This document shows, one piece after another, positions 23,673 through 37,871 of a stretch of 64,000 nucleotides of DNA (positions within the stretch are counted from its first letter, which is position 1; the number at the start of each line of letters is the position of its first letter). A program made the translations under genes and the position numbers. Location of the stretch: the NCBI RefSeq assembly GCF_047511655.1, contig NC_133394.1, positions 60,482,501-60,546,500 of the forward strand. The letters are read 5' to 3'. The notes beneath the pieces are model-generated. The model searched no databases. It was given only the letters and a program-made list of their open reading frames with translations, and was not told the DNA's origin. The stretch is from Castor canadensis (lineage: Eukaryota > Chordata > Mammalia > Rodentia > Castoridae).

Positions 23673-26600
23673 GTGCCTGCAAATATTGCGGCTGGCCTAT
23701 CTTCCAAAGCAAAAGGAATCCCTTTTGAATGTGGTACACGTCACACGATGGAGACAGATCCTCGACCTCTGGATCCTGTGACAAATACATGCTTCCTCCT
23801 GGAATCTCTCCAGGGAAAATACACACGGCCCGTCAACCAGATTCCCTTGGCTTGCTGCCGTGAGGGGCTTCAGCTAAGTAGGTAAGTAAGGAATCGCCTT
23901 GGAGTACCAAGAAGGGTTACGTTTTCTTAAAAAATATGTAGCAACCAAGGGTCCTGCACTCACATTTCTTCACTATCACCTCTGCCCCGAGTGTCAAGGC
24001 CCCACGGATCTGAAGGCAACTGGCGTGGAGGCAAGCGGACTACGAAAATGAAAATCTGCAAATAACTCACACAGGCTCGTGCCACACTTTAAAGCAGGTC
24101 CTAAACGCAAGGTGCCCTTCCTACATGGATTTCCACCATCAGCCATCCAAAAGGTGAGGAAAGAAGAAAGCAGACAGCTTCTCAACACCTTGAAGAGGTC
24201 ACTCGGTCAGCATGGAAAATGGTTGCATTTTCCACCATGTAAACTGAGGTGCAATTGTGTACAGTCCTGTGGACCTGATTCTGTGACGGGTCAAAATGCG
24301 GCAGGTGTTCCCAATGTTTCTCAGGGTGAAAATTAAGAAGCTCTTAAGCTCCGACCAGGTGTACGCGCTGGGACGCAAGAGGATCCTGGTTGAGGATAGC
24401 TAACGTCACGTGGGGCAATCTGTAAACCACACGTGGAGACTTATCTGATCCTTTTCCGATACACGTGAATGACAGGAGAGGCCAGGGCGTCCCTGGGACC
24501 AGGCGCGGTGTACGCTTTTGCCTCGGAAGGATGAGGTGAGGAGACCCGCGAAATGCACAGATACACAGCATTAAAATGCCTCATTCCATGTGGGTTCGCG
24601 TTGCCAAAGTCCAAAGCAGGGTGATTACCAATCAAAGACATGCTTTTACCTTAACGCTTAGGGATGAAGACTGTCAACTTAACAAGAGCAGTTCACTTAG
24701 AAACGCCCCTCAAGAGCCAACAATTCAAAATTAACAGCAGAGGTCGGACAGAGAGAGAACTGCACAGGGAGCAATCCTGGCACGGGAGAGGAAACAATGG
24801 CAAGATTAAAGCTACAAGTCCGGGAGGGAGGGTGAACATGCCTTGCAGCGTGCAGGCTCAATTCCAGAAGGAGGTGTGAAATGGAGGGAGAAAGAAAGCT
24901 TCCGGTGGCGCCGGGTATGAACTGAATGAAGGTTCGCAGGTCAAGCTTACTTTGGAATGAGAAATGAGAATAGATTACATCCCATGCCACACCTCTTCAG
25001 TCAAGACCCACGTGGTAAATGCGTCTAAGTCATGCATACGTGTCATCCCTTCCTGCTCCGTCCCTAGATTCCCAGGCGATGCCACAATGGAGAAGAGTGG
25101 GGAGAGGTGAAATTAGGAAACCTTACCCTACGGTGACATGCAGACAGATAGACTGGTGTACACAAAACGACATAGTGATGAACACTGGGCATACAAAGAA
25201 GACAACACCTACTTTCCTAGAGGAGTTCAAACAAAGAAAACAGCTTCCCCTAGAACGGTTTTGAGCCTTCTCAAGGCATAAGAGTTTGATTCTTAGCCTG
25301 ATTCTGGGAGAGGGCTGGGATTCGGCCTAGGCCACAAATGCCTGCTGCATGCAGAGTAGCTGTGTCATGATTTTCCTGGTAGGAATAGAGGCGTGATCCG
25401 AGGCGGGTGTTTGGGGGGGGCATGTTGTAGTGCTTGCCTGCGGGTGGAGGTCCTGGCGGAGTAATCGAAAGGTCCGGCTCATCGAGGGACCCCTTCGGAT
25501 CCTGGCTGCAATCGAGGAGACTGGGGGCGCATACGGTCTCCACTGCGTCCCTTGAATCGGTCACGATCACGTGGGTCATCTCGTTGACACGCGCACTCTC
25601 TTCACCTAAGTGGAGAAAAATTTAAATATTAGACTCAGCCTGATGGTGAGGGATGTGATCAATCCTAAGTTCCTCTGCCTGGGTGCACAGGCTGGTGTCA
25701 GCGTGGTTCCCTTCCAAGGGCCGGAGGTCCAAAGGCCATTTCCCAGGATTGAGCCTCGTCAGAAGTTCCTGGGGAGGACTGGCTGGGACAGGGACGAGAA
25801 ATCAGGCAGTCAGTAAACACAGAGAGGAAAATCATAAACATTTCAACACCTGGACGGAAACCCGAGGGTCCTAAGTGCATTGGACGAGGATGGCTTTTGC
25901 TGTGTTCCACCTCGGAGACCATCTGAGGCCAGGGGTCACGAATCCACCCTGAAGTCAGTGGACATAATCGCTGAGCGGGTAAATCTCGTGCCCAGCACCC
26001 TGTGAGACAGGTCTCCTTAAATCTCCTGGTGCTGTCTTTAACGTGCTTATCCCTCTTGGATGCCTGGGAATACGTTGCCCAAGCTCAATTTTGACGGGAG
26101 AGAAACCTCCTTTTGAATGTGGCAGACTCCGTATTACGGACACACATCCCTGACCTCTTGACTCTGTGACAAATACATGCTTCCTTTTGGAAGCACCTTT
26201 CCAGGAAACAGTACACACAGGTCCCACAACCCTCACTCTTTAAGGCCGCTGCAATGAGGTTTTGCAGCTAAATATTTAGGTAAGCAATCGCTGTTGTAGC
26301 CCGATGAGAGGAAAGTTGTAAAAGAACGTCATGTCACCACCAAGGACTTCCCCTCATAGTTCTTCACTATCACCTGTTCCCTGAAGCATCAAGGCCCTAC
26401 ATTCCTGAAAGGGAGAACGGTGTGGGGAAGCAGAATATGACAACCAAGTCTGCACCTATCTCAAACACTGCTTGTGCCACACTAATCAACACGTGTCCTT
26501 TAGGCAGTGTGCCCATCCTACACGTATTTTCACCCGAAGCCTTCAAGAGGTGAGGAGAGAAGAAAGAAGACAGGTTCTGAAAAGCGGCAGGATGTTCCTG

Positions 26601-28405
26601 TGTCAGGATGGAAAAAGATTTCCTTTTCCAGCATGCAAGCCTGAAGGTTGAATTGCATACAATTTGTAGGCCCGGTTTTGTTATGGGCAAAATTGCTGCA
26701 GTTATTCTCAACGTTTCTAAGTGTGAAAACTAAGATGCTTTGGCCCTTCCCGCAACCTGTACGGACTCCAGGTCCTTGAGGCTTCTGAGGGAGATCGGTT
26801 ACCATTATCAAGTCTGATATCGTCCAAACTACACCTGGAGACTTAGAAGAGGCCTTTCCCTGTGTGTGACATTGGATGTCAGAGCCCAGGAAGTAAGTCA
26901 ATGGGGGCAGAGAAAGGGTAGGTTTTGGCCACAGAAATAGGAGCTGAGGATACCAGGGAAATACAAAGAAACCCCCACACTTAACCTGCCTCCATGCACG
27001 TCGCTTCGCAGTTCCCGAAGCTCAAGCCAGGGTCATGCAAAATTGAATGCATACGTTTCACATAACGCTCCTGTTTCTAGACTATCAAGCTAACGACAGC
27101 GGTTTAACGAGAAACACCCCTCAAGGCCAATGCGCCCAAAGTGAACACCCAGTGACGGACAGTGCCAGAAGTCCAGAGGGCGAATCCTGGCAGCCCCGGA
27201 GAAGAAAGCTACGAGGCCCTGAGGGTGAAGCTGAGGGGCAGAGTGCAGTATCAACTGAAGAAGGAGCTGTAAGTACATGGAGAAAGGAAGTTTTCGGTGT
27301 GGCCGAGCATGAACTAAACGAAGGATAGAAGGCCAAGGTGAAGTGGCACTGAGTAGAGACTCGGACCCCTGACATATCTCTTTCTACAGGACCTCCGTGA
27401 TCAGCGTGTCAGAGTGTGCTCTTTCACCACATTTCAGGGAAAGCACAGCGTGGGGAAGACAGGGGTGGCCTGATCTTTGGAAACTTTACCCTAAGGAGAC
27501 TTGCAGATAGGTAGGAGCACACAAACTATGGATTGAAAGGCTCTGAGCATACGGAGAAGACAGCATGCATTTCCCTACGGCAAAGGGAAAAAAACATTCT
27601 CCTAGAAGGGATGTGGACCTTCTTGAGATGTGAGTGTTGAGTGCTACTCTGATTCTGGGTGCGTGTGTTGGGATTCGGCCCACACCCCAGGTGCCCGCTG
27701 CATGCAGAACAGCTGCGTCATGATTTTCTTCACGGGAACGGAGGTATGATCTGAGACGGGTCATTTGAAGGAATGCTCTACGGCGTACCTTTGGGTGAGG
27801 GTCCTGGCAGAGCGACTGGCTGGTCCAGCTCATCAAGGGACACCTCTTGCTCCCGGACAGGATCGCAGAAGTTGAGTGTGGATGCGGACCCTGGTGAGTC
27901 CCGTGCATCGGGCACGTCCACGTGGATCATTGGAGTGGCTCGTGGACTGCCTTCACCTAGGAGGAGGAAAATTGAAATACACATTCGGCCCGATGGGGAG
28001 CGGTGTGATCCATCCTAACTCCCTGTGCCTCGTGTGCAGAGGCTGCTGACAGCATGGTTCTCCCGGAGCTTCAGGAAGGCCAAAGGCCACGCCCCAGATG
28101 GAGCCTCTGGAGAAGGACCTGGGGACGACCCGCTGAGAACAGGTGGGAAAAAGCAGGGATTCCACCAAGACAGAGAAAAGGCTACCTTCAATACTTGGAT
28201 GCCTGGATGGAGATCAAAGATCTCTCAGAGCACTGGACAAGGACGGCTGTGCCTGACTTCCACCTGGACGCTATCTGGGGCCCTCTGATATCTACCCTCC
28301 CGTCAGTGGACATAATCGCCTGGATCATTCTTGCGCAGCGCACGTTCCAGGACAGGTCTTTTTCAGGTACAGTGCTGCGTGCACTGATGTACTCCACCCT
28401 CGTGG
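23673..28405. repeat. Array unit 6 (4,733 bp)
   Basis: Exon-like blocks lie at 25438-25605 (A) and 27789-27956 (B). It shares CTTGGAGTACC near 23900 and CCAGGTCCTTG near 26770 with unit 9 only, again at three units' distance. From this unit on (except unit 8) the segment AAGCCCCGACC reads AAGCTCCGACC. Confidence 0.97.
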
Positions 28406-31400
28406 GTGCCTGCAAATATTGCGGCTGGCCTATCTTCCAAAGCAAAAGGAATCCCTTTTGAAGGTGGTACACGTCACACGATGGAGACAGATCCTCGACC
28501 TCTGGATCCTGTGACAAATACATGCTTCCTCCTGGAATCTCTCCAGGGAAAATACACACGGCCCGTCAACCAGATTCCCTTGGCTTGCTGCCGTGAGGGG
28601 CTTCAGCTAAGTAGGTAAGTAAGGAATCGCCTTGGGGTACCAAGAAGGGTTATGTTTTCTTAAAAAATATGTAGCAACCAAGGGTCCTGCACTCACATTT
28701 CTTCACTATCACCTCTGCCCCGAGTGTCAAGGCCCCACGGATCTGAAGGCAACTGGCGTGGAGGCAAGCGGACTACGAAAATGAAAATCTGCAAATAACT
28801 CACACAGGCTCGTGCCACACTTTAAAGCAGGTCCTAAACGCAAGGTGCCCTTCCTACATGGATTTCCACCATCAGCCATCCAAAAGGTGAGGAAAGATGA
28901 AAGCAGACAGCTTCTCAACACCTTGAAGAGGTCACTCGGTCAGCATGGAAAATGGTTGCATTTTCCACCATGTAAACTGAGGTGCAATTGCGTACAGTCC
29001 TGTGGACCTGATTCTGTGACGGGTCAAAATGCGGCAGGTGTTCCCAATGTTTCTCAGGGTGAAAATTAAGAAGCTCTTAAGCTCCGACCAGGTGTACGCG
29101 CTGGGACGCAAGAGGATCCTGGTTGAGGATAGCTAACGTCACGTGGGGCAATCTGTAAACCACACGTGGAGACTTATCTGATCCTTTTCCGATACACGTG
29201 AATGACAGGAGAGGCCAGGGCGTCCCTGGGACCAGGCGCGGTGTACGCTTTTGCCTCGGAAGGATGAGGTGAGGAGACCCGCGAAATGCACAGATACACA
29301 GCATTAAAATGCCTCATTCCATGTGGGTTCGCGTTGCCAAAGTCCAAAGCAGGGTGATTACCAATCAAAGACATGCTTTTACCTTAACGCTTAGGGATGA
29401 AGACTGTCAACTTAACAAGAGCAGTTCACTTAGAAACGCCCCTCAAGAGCCAACAATTCAAAATTAACAGCAGAGGTCGGACAGAGAGAGAACTGCACAG
29501 GGAGCAATCCTGGCACGGGAGAGGAAACAATGGCAAGATTAAAGCTACAAGTCCGGGAGGGAGGGTGAACATGCCTTGCAGCGTGCAGGCTCAATTCCAG
29601 AAGGAGGTGTGAAATGGAGGGAGAAAGAAAGCTTCCGGTGGCGCCGGGTATGAACTGAATGAAGGTTCGCAGGTCAAGCTTACTTTGGAATGAGAAATGA
29701 GAATAGATTACATCCCATGCCACACCTCTTCAGTCAAGACCCACGTGGTAAATGCGTCTAAGTCATGCATACGTGTCATCCCTTCCTGCTCCGTCCCTAG
29801 ATTCCCAGGCGATGCCACAATGGAGAAGAGTGGGGAGAGGTGAAATTAGGAAACCTTACCCTACGGTGACATGCAGACAGATAGACTGGTTTACACAAAA
29901 CGACATAGTGATGAACACTGGGCATACAAAGAAGACAACACCTACTTTCCTAGAGGAGTTCAAACAAAGAAAACAGCTTCCCCTAGAACGGTTTTGAGCC
30001 TTCTCAAGGCATAAGAGTTTGATTCTTAGCCTGATTCTGGGAGAGGGCTGGGATTCGGCCTAGGCCACAAATGCCTGCTGCATGCAGAGTAGCTGTGTCA
30101 TGATTTTCCTGGTAGGAATAGAGGCGTGATCCGAGGCGGGTGTTTGGGGGGGGCATGTTGTAGTGCTTGCCTGCGGGTGGAGGTCCTGGCGGAGTAATCG
30201 AAAGGTCCGGCTCATCGAGGGACCCCTTCGGATCCTGGCTGCAATCGAGGAGACTGGGGGCGCATACGGTCTCCACTGCGTCCCTTGAATCGGTCACGAT
30301 CACGTGGGTCATCTCGTTGACACGCGCACTCTCTTCACCTAAGTGGAGAAAAATTTAAATATTAGACTCAGCCTGATGGTGAGGGATGTGATCAATCCTA
30401 AGTTCCTCTGCCTGGGTGCACAGGCTGGTGTCAGCGTGGTTCCCTTCCAAGGGCCGGAGGTCCAAAGGCCATTTCCCAGGATTGAGCCTCGTCAGAAGTT
30501 CCTGGGGAGGACTGGCTGGGACAGGGACGAGAAATCAGGCAGTCAGTAAACACAGAGAGGAAAATCATAAACATTTCAACACCTGGACGGAAACCCGAAT
30601 GTCCTAAGTGCATTGGACGAGGATGGCTTTTGCTGTGTTCCACCTCGGAGACCATCTGAGGCCAGGGGTCACGAATCCACCCTGAAGTCAGTGGACATAA
30701 TCGCTGAGCGGGTAAATCTCGTGCCCAGCACCCTGTGAGACAGGTCTCCTTAAATCTCCTGGTGCTGTCTTTAACGTGCTTATCCCTCTTGGATGCCTGG
30801 GAATACGTTGCCCAAGCTCAATTTTGACGGGAGAGAAACCTCCTTTTGAATGTGGCAGACTCCGTATTACGGACACACATCCCTGACCTCTTGACTCTGT
30901 GACAAATACATGCTTCCTTTTGGAAGCACCTTTCCAGGAAACAGTACACACAGGTCCCACAACCCTCACTCTTTAAGGCCGCTGCAATGAGGTTTTGCAG
31001 CTAAATATTTAGGTAAGCAATCGCTGTTGTAGCCCGATGAGAGGAAAGTTGTAAAAGAACGTCATGTCACCACCAAGGACTTCCCCTCATAGTTCTTCAC
31101 TATCACCTGTTCCCTGAAGCATCAAGGCCCTACATTCCTGAAAGGGAGAACGGTGTGGGGAAGCAGAATATGACAACCAAGTCTGCACCTATCTCAAACA
31201 CTGCTTGTGCCACACTAATCAACACGTGTCCTTTAGGCAGTGTGCCCATCCTACACGTATTTTCACCCGAAGCCTTCAAGAGGTGAGGAGAGAAGAAAGA
31301 AGACAGGTTCTGAAAAGCGGCAGGATGTTCCTGTGTCAGGATGGAAAAAGATTTCCTTTTCCAGCATGCAAGCCTGAAGGTTGAATTGCATACAATTTGT

Positions 31401-33138
31401 AGGCCCGGTTTTGTTATGGGCAAAATTGCTGCAGTTATTCTCAACGTTTCTAAGTGTGAAAACTAAGATGCTTTGGCCCTTCCCGCAACCTGTACGGACT
31501 CCAGCTCCTTGAGGCTTCTGAGGGAGATCGGTTACCATTATCAAGTCTGATATCGTCCAAACTACACCTGGAGACTTAGAAGAGGCCTTTCCCTGTGTGT
31601 GACATTGGATGTCAGAGCCCAGGAAGTAAGTCAATGGGGGCAGAGAAAGGGTAGGTTTTGGCCACAGAAATAGGAGCTGAGGATACCAGGGAAATACAAA
31701 GAAACCCCCACACTTAACCTGCCTCCATGCACGTCGCTTCGCAGTTCCCGAAGCTCAAGCCAGGGTCATGCAAAATTGAATGCACACGTTTCACATAACG
31801 CTCCTGTTTCTAGACTATCAAGCTAACGACAGCGGTTTAACGAGAAACACCCCTGAAGGCCAATGCGCCCAAAGTGAACACCCAGTGACGGACAGTGCCA
31901 GAAGTCCAGAGGGCGAATCCTGGCAGCCCCGGAGAAGAAAGCTACGAGGCCCTGAGGGTGAAGCTGAGGGGCAGAGTGCAGTATCAACTGAAGAAGGAGC
32001 TGTAAGTACATGGAGAAAGGAAGTTTTCGGTGTGGCCGAGCATGAACTAAACGAAGGATAGAAGGCCAAGGTGAAGTGGCACTGAGTAGAGACTCGGACC
32101 CCTGACATATCTCTTTCTACAGGACCTCCGTGATCAGCGTGTCAGAGTGTGCTCTTTCACCACATTTCAGGGAAAGCACAGCGTGGGGAAGACAGGGGTG
32201 GCCTGATCTTTGGAAACTTTACCCTAAGGAGACTTGCAGATAGGTAGGAGCACACAAACTATGGATTGAAAGGCTCTGAGCATACGGAGAAGACAGCATG
32301 CATTTCCCTACGGCAAAGGGAAAAAAACATTCTCCTAGAAGGGATGTGGACCTTCTTGAGATGTGAGTGTTGAGTGCTACTCTGATTCTGGGTGCGTGTG
32401 TTGGGATTCGGCCCACACCCCAGGTGCCCGCTGCATGCAGAACAGCTGCGTCATGATTTTCTTCACGGGAACGGAGGTATGATCTGAGACGGGTCATTTG
32501 AAGGAATGCTCTACGGCGTACCTTTGGGTGAGGGTCCTGGCAGAGCGACTGGCTGGTCCAGCTCATCAAGGGACACCTCTTGCTCCCGGACAGGATCGCA
32601 GAAGTTGAGTGTGGATGCGGACCCTGGTGAGTCCCGTGCATCGGGCACGTCCACGTGGATCATTGGAGTGGCTCGTGGACTGCCTTCACCTAGGAGGAGG
32701 AAAATTGAAATACACATTCGGCCCGATGGGGAGCGGTGTGATCCATCCTAACTCCCTGTGCCTCGTGTGCAGAGGCTGCTGACAGCATGGTTCTCCCGGA
32801 GCTTCAGGAAGGCCAAAGGCCACGCCCCAGATGGAGCCTCTGGAGAAGGACCTGGGGACGACCCGCTGAGAACAGGTGGGAAAAAGCAGGGATTCCACCA
32901 AGACAGAGAAAAGGCTACCTTCAATACTTGGATGCCTGGATGGAGATCAAAGATCTCTCAGAGCACTGGACAAGGACGGCTATGCCTGACTTCCACCTGG
33001 ACGCTATCTGGGGCCCTCTGATATCTACCCTCCCGTCAGTGGACATAATCGCCTGGATCATTCTTGCGCAGCGCACGTTCCAGGACAGGTCTTTTTCAGG
33101 TACAGTGCTGCGTGCACTGATGTACTCCACCCTCGTGG
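28406..33138. repeat. Array unit 7 (4,733 bp, mosaic)
   Basis: Exon-like blocks lie at 30171-30338 (A) and 32522-32689 (B). The 5' part carries GGTTATGTTTT near 28651 and AAAGATGAAAG near 28894, shared only with unit 11. The 3' part carries CTATGCCTG near 32981, shared only with unit 4. It is therefore a recombinant of two array lineages. Private changes include GTTTACAC near 29890 and CCGAATGTCC near 30599. Confidence 0.97.
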
Positions 33139-36100
33139 GTGCCTGCAAATATTGCGGCTGGCCTATCTTCCAAAGCAAAAGGAATCCCTTTTGAATGTGG
33201 TACACGTCACACGATGGAGACAGATCCTCGACCTCTGGATCCTGTGACAAATACATGCTTCCTCCTGGAATCTCTCCAGGGAAAATACACACGGCCCGTC
33301 AACCAGATTCCCTTGGCTTGCTGCCGTGAGGGGCTTCAGCTAAGTAGGTAAGTAAGGAATCACCTTGGGGTACCAAGAAGGGTTACGTTTTCTTAAAAAA
33401 TATGTAGCAACCAAGGGTCCTGCACTCACATTTCTTCACTATCACCTCTGCCCCGAGTGTCAAGGCCCCACGGATCTGAAGGCAACTGGCGTGGAGGCAA
33501 GCGGACTACGAAAATGAAAATCTGCAAATAACTCACACAGGCTCGTGCCACACTTTAAAGCAGGTCCTAAACGCAAGGTGCCCTTCCTACATGGATTTCC
33601 ACCATCAGCCATCCAAAAGGTGAGGAAAGAAGAAAGCAGACAGCTTCTCAACACCTTGAAGAGGTCACTCGGTCAGCATGGAAAATGGTTGCATTTTCCA
33701 CCATGTAAACTGAGGTGCAATTGCGTACAGTCCTGTGGACCTGATTCTGTGACGGGTCAAAATGCGGCAGGTGTTCCCAATGTTTCTCAGGGTGAAAATT
33801 AAGAAGCTCTTAAGCCCCGACCAGGTGTACGCGCTGGGACGCAAGAGGATCCTGGTTGAGGATAGCTAATGTCACGTGGGGCAATCTGTAAACCACACGT
33901 GGAGACTTATCTGATCCTTTTCCGATACACGTGAATGACAGGAGAGGCCAGGGCGTCCCTGGGACCAGGCGCGGTGTACGCTTTTGCCTCGGAAGGATGA
34001 GGTGAGGAGACCCGCGAAATGCACAGATACACAGCATTAAAATGCCTCATTCCATGTGGGTTCGCGTTGCCAAAGTCCAAAGCAGGGTGATTACCAATCA
34101 AAGACGTGCTTTTAACTTAACGCTTAGGGATGAAGACTGTCAACTTAACAAGAGCAGTTCACTTAGAAACGCCCCTCAAGAGCCAACAATTCAAAATTAA
34201 CAGCAGAGGTCGGACAGAGAGAGAACTGCACAGGGAGCAATCCTGGCACGGGAGAGGAAACAATGGCAAGATTAAAGCTACAAGTCCGGGAGGGAGGGTG
34301 AACATGCCTTGCAGCGTGCAGGCTCAATTCCAGAAGGAGGTGTGAAATGGAGGGAGAAAGAAAGCTTCCGGTGGCGCCGGGTATGAACTGAATGAAGGTT
34401 CGCAGGTCAAGCTTACTTTGGAATGAGAAATGAGAATAGATTACATCCCATGCCACACCTCTTCAGTCAAGACCCACGTGGTAAATGCGTCTAAGTCATG
34501 CATACGTGTCATCCCTTCCTGCTCCGTCCCTAGATTCCCAGGCGATGCCACAATGGAGAAGAGTGGGGAGAGGTGAAATTAGGAAACCTTACCCTACGGT
34601 GACATGCAGACAGATAGACTGGTGTACACAAAACGACATAGTGATGAACACTGGGCATACAAAGAAGACAACACCTACTTTCCTAGAGGAGTTCAAACAA
34701 AGAAAACAGCTTCCCCTAGAACGGTTTTGAGCCTTCTCAAGGCATAAGAGTTTGATTCTTAGCCTGATTCTGGGAGAGGGCTGGGATTCGGCCTAGGCCA
34801 CAAATGCCTGCTGCATGCAGAGTAGCTGTGTCATGATTTTCCTGGTAGGAATAGAGGCGTGATCCGAGGCGGGTGTTTGGGGGGGGCATGTTTTAGTGCT
34901 TGCCTGCGGGTGGAGGTCCTGGCGGAGTAATCGAAAGGTCCGGATCATCGAGGGACCCCTTCGGATCCTGGCTGCAATCGAGGAGACTGGGGGCGCATAC
35001 GGTCTCCACTGCGTCCCTTGAATCGGTCACGATCACGTGGGTCATCTCGTTGACACGCGCACTCTCTTCACCTAAGTGGAGAAAAATTTAAATATTAGAC
35101 TCAGCCTGATGGTGAGGGATGTGATCAATCCTAAGTTCCTCTGCCTGGGTGCACAGGCTGGTGTCAGCGTGGTTCTCTTCCAAGGGCCGGAGGTCCAAAG
35201 GCCATTTCCCAGCATTGAGCCTCGTCAGAAGTTCCTGGGGAGGACTGGCTGGGACAGGGACGAGAAATCAGGCAGTCAGTAAACACAGAGAGGAAAATCA
35301 TAAACATTTCAACACCTGGACGGAAACCCGAGGGTCCTAAGTGCATTGGACGAGGATGGCTTTTGCTGTGTTCCACCTCGGAGACCATCTGAGGCCAGGG
35401 GTCACGAATCCACCCTGAAGTCAGTGGACATAATCGCTGAGCGGGTAAATCTCGTGCCCAGCACCCTGTGAGACAGGTCTCCTTAAATCTCCTGGTGCTG
35501 TCTTTAACGTGCTTATCCCTCTTGGATGCCTGGGAATACGTTGCCCAAGCTCAATTTTGACGGGAGAGAAACCTCCTTTTGAATGTGGCAGACTCCGTAT
35601 TACGGACACACATCCCTGACCTCTTGACTCTGTGACAAATACATGCTTCCTTTTGGAAGCACCTTTCCAGGAAACAGTACACACAGGTCCCACAACCCTC
35701 ACTCTTTAAGGCCGCTGCAATGAGGTTTTGCAGCTAAATATTTAGGTAAGCAATCGCTGTTGTAGCCCGATGAGAGGAAAGTTGTAAAAGAACGTCATGT
35801 CACCACCAAGGACTTCCCCTCATAGTTCTTCACTATCACCTGTTCCCTGAAGCATCAAGGCCCTACATTTCTGAAAGGGAGAATGGTGTGGGGAAGCAGA
35901 ATATGACAACCAAGTCTGCACCTATCTCAAACACTGCTTGTGCCACACTAATCAACACGTGTCCTTTAGGCAGTGTGCCCATCCTACACGTATTTTCACC
36001 CGAAGCCTTCAAGAGGTGAGGAGAGAAGAAAGAAGACAGGTTCTGAAAAGCGGCAGGATGTTCCAGTGTCAGGATGGAAAAAGATTTCCTTTTCCAGCAT

Positions 36101-37871
36101 GCAAGCCTGAAGGTTGAATTGCATACAATTTGTAGGCCCGGTTTTGTTATGGGCAAAATTGCTGCAGTTATTCTCAACGTTTCTAAGTGTGAAAACTAAG
36201 ATGCTTTGGCCCTTCCCGCAACCTGTACGGACTCCAGCTCCTTGAGGCTTCTGAGGGAGATCGGTTACCATTATCAAGTCTGATATCGTCCAAACTACAC
36301 CTGGAGACTTAGAAGAGGCCTTTCCCTGTGTGTGACATTGGATGTCAGAGCCCAGGAAGTAAGTCAATGGGGGCAGAGAAAGGGTAGGTTTTGGCCACAG
36401 AAATAGGAGCTGAGGATACCAGGGAAATACAAAGAAACCCCCACACTTAACCTGCCTCCATGCACGTCGCTTCGCAGTTCCCGAAGCTCAAGCCAGGGTC
36501 ATGCAAAATTGAATGCACACGTTTCACATAACGCTCCTGTTTCTAGACTATCAAGCTAACGACAGCGGTTTAACGAGAAACACCCCTCAAGGCCAATGCG
36601 CCCAAAGTGAACACCCAGTGACGGACAGTGCCAGAAGTCCAGAGGGCGAATCCTGGCAGCCCCGGAGAAGAAAGCTACGAGGCCCTGAGGGTGAAGCTGA
36701 GGGGCAGAGTGCAGTATCAACTGAAGAAGGAGCTGTAAGTACATGGAGAAAGGAAGTTTTTGGTGTGGCCGAGCATGAACTAAACGAAGGATAGAAGGCC
36801 AAGGTGAAGTGGCACTGAGTAGAGACTCGGACCCCTGACATATCTCTTTCTACAGGACCTCCGTGATCAGCGTGTCAGAGTGTGCTCTTTCACCACATTT
36901 CAGGGAAAGCACAGCGTGGGGAAGACAGGGGTGGCCTGATCTTTGGAAACTTTACCCTAAGGAGACTTGCAGATAGGTAGGAGCACACAAACTATGGATT
37001 GAAAGGCTCTGAGCATACGGAGAAGACAGCATGCATTTCCCTACGGCAAAGGGAAAAAAACATTCTCCTAGAAGGGATGTGGACCTTCTTGAGATGTGAG
37101 TGTTGAGTGCTACTCTGATTCTGGGTGCGTGTGTTGGGATTCGGCCCACACCCCAGGTGCCCGCTGCATGCAGAACAGCTGCGTCATGATTTTCTTCACG
37201 GGAACGGAGGTATGATCTGAGACGGGTCATTTGAAGGAATGCTCTACGGCGTACCTTTGGGTGAGGGTCCTGGCAGAGCGACTGGCTGGTCCAGCTCATC
37301 AAGGGACACCTCTTGCTCCCGGACAGGATCGCAGAAGTTGAGTGTGGATGCGGACCCTGGTGAGTCCCGTGCATCGGGCACGTCCACGTGGATCATTGGA
37401 GTGGCTCGTGGACTGCCTTCACCTAGGAGGAGGAAAATTGAAATACACATTCGGCCCGATGGGGAGCGGTGTGATCCATCCTAACTCCCTGTGCCTCGTG
37501 TGCAGAGGCTGCTGACAGCATGGTTCTCCCGGAGCTTCAGGAAGGCCAAAGGCCACGCCCCAGATGGAGCCTCTGGAGAAGGACCTGGGGACGACCCGCT
37601 GAGAACAGGTGGGAAAAAGCAGGGATTCCACCAAGACAGAGAAAAGGCTACCTTCAATACTTGGATGCCTGGATGGAGATCAAAGATCTCTCAGAGCACT
37701 GGACAAGGACGGCTGTGCCTGACTTCCACCTGGACGCTATCTGGGGCCCTCTGATATCTACCCTCCCGTCAGTGGACATAATCGCCTGGATCATTCTTGC
37801 GCAGCGCACGTTCCAGGACAGGTCTTTTTCAGGTACAGTGCTGCGTGCACTGATGTACTCCACCCTCGTGG
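33139..37871. repeat. Array unit 8 (4,733 bp)
   Basis: Exon-like blocks lie at 34904-35071 (A) and 37255-37422 (B). It is the three-unit-offset sister of unit 5. Private changes include CGGATCATC near 34944, which turns exon A codon 42 from Glu to Asp, and GTTTTAG near 34891 just beyond the exon A donor. The exon A frame stays open. Confidence 0.97.
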
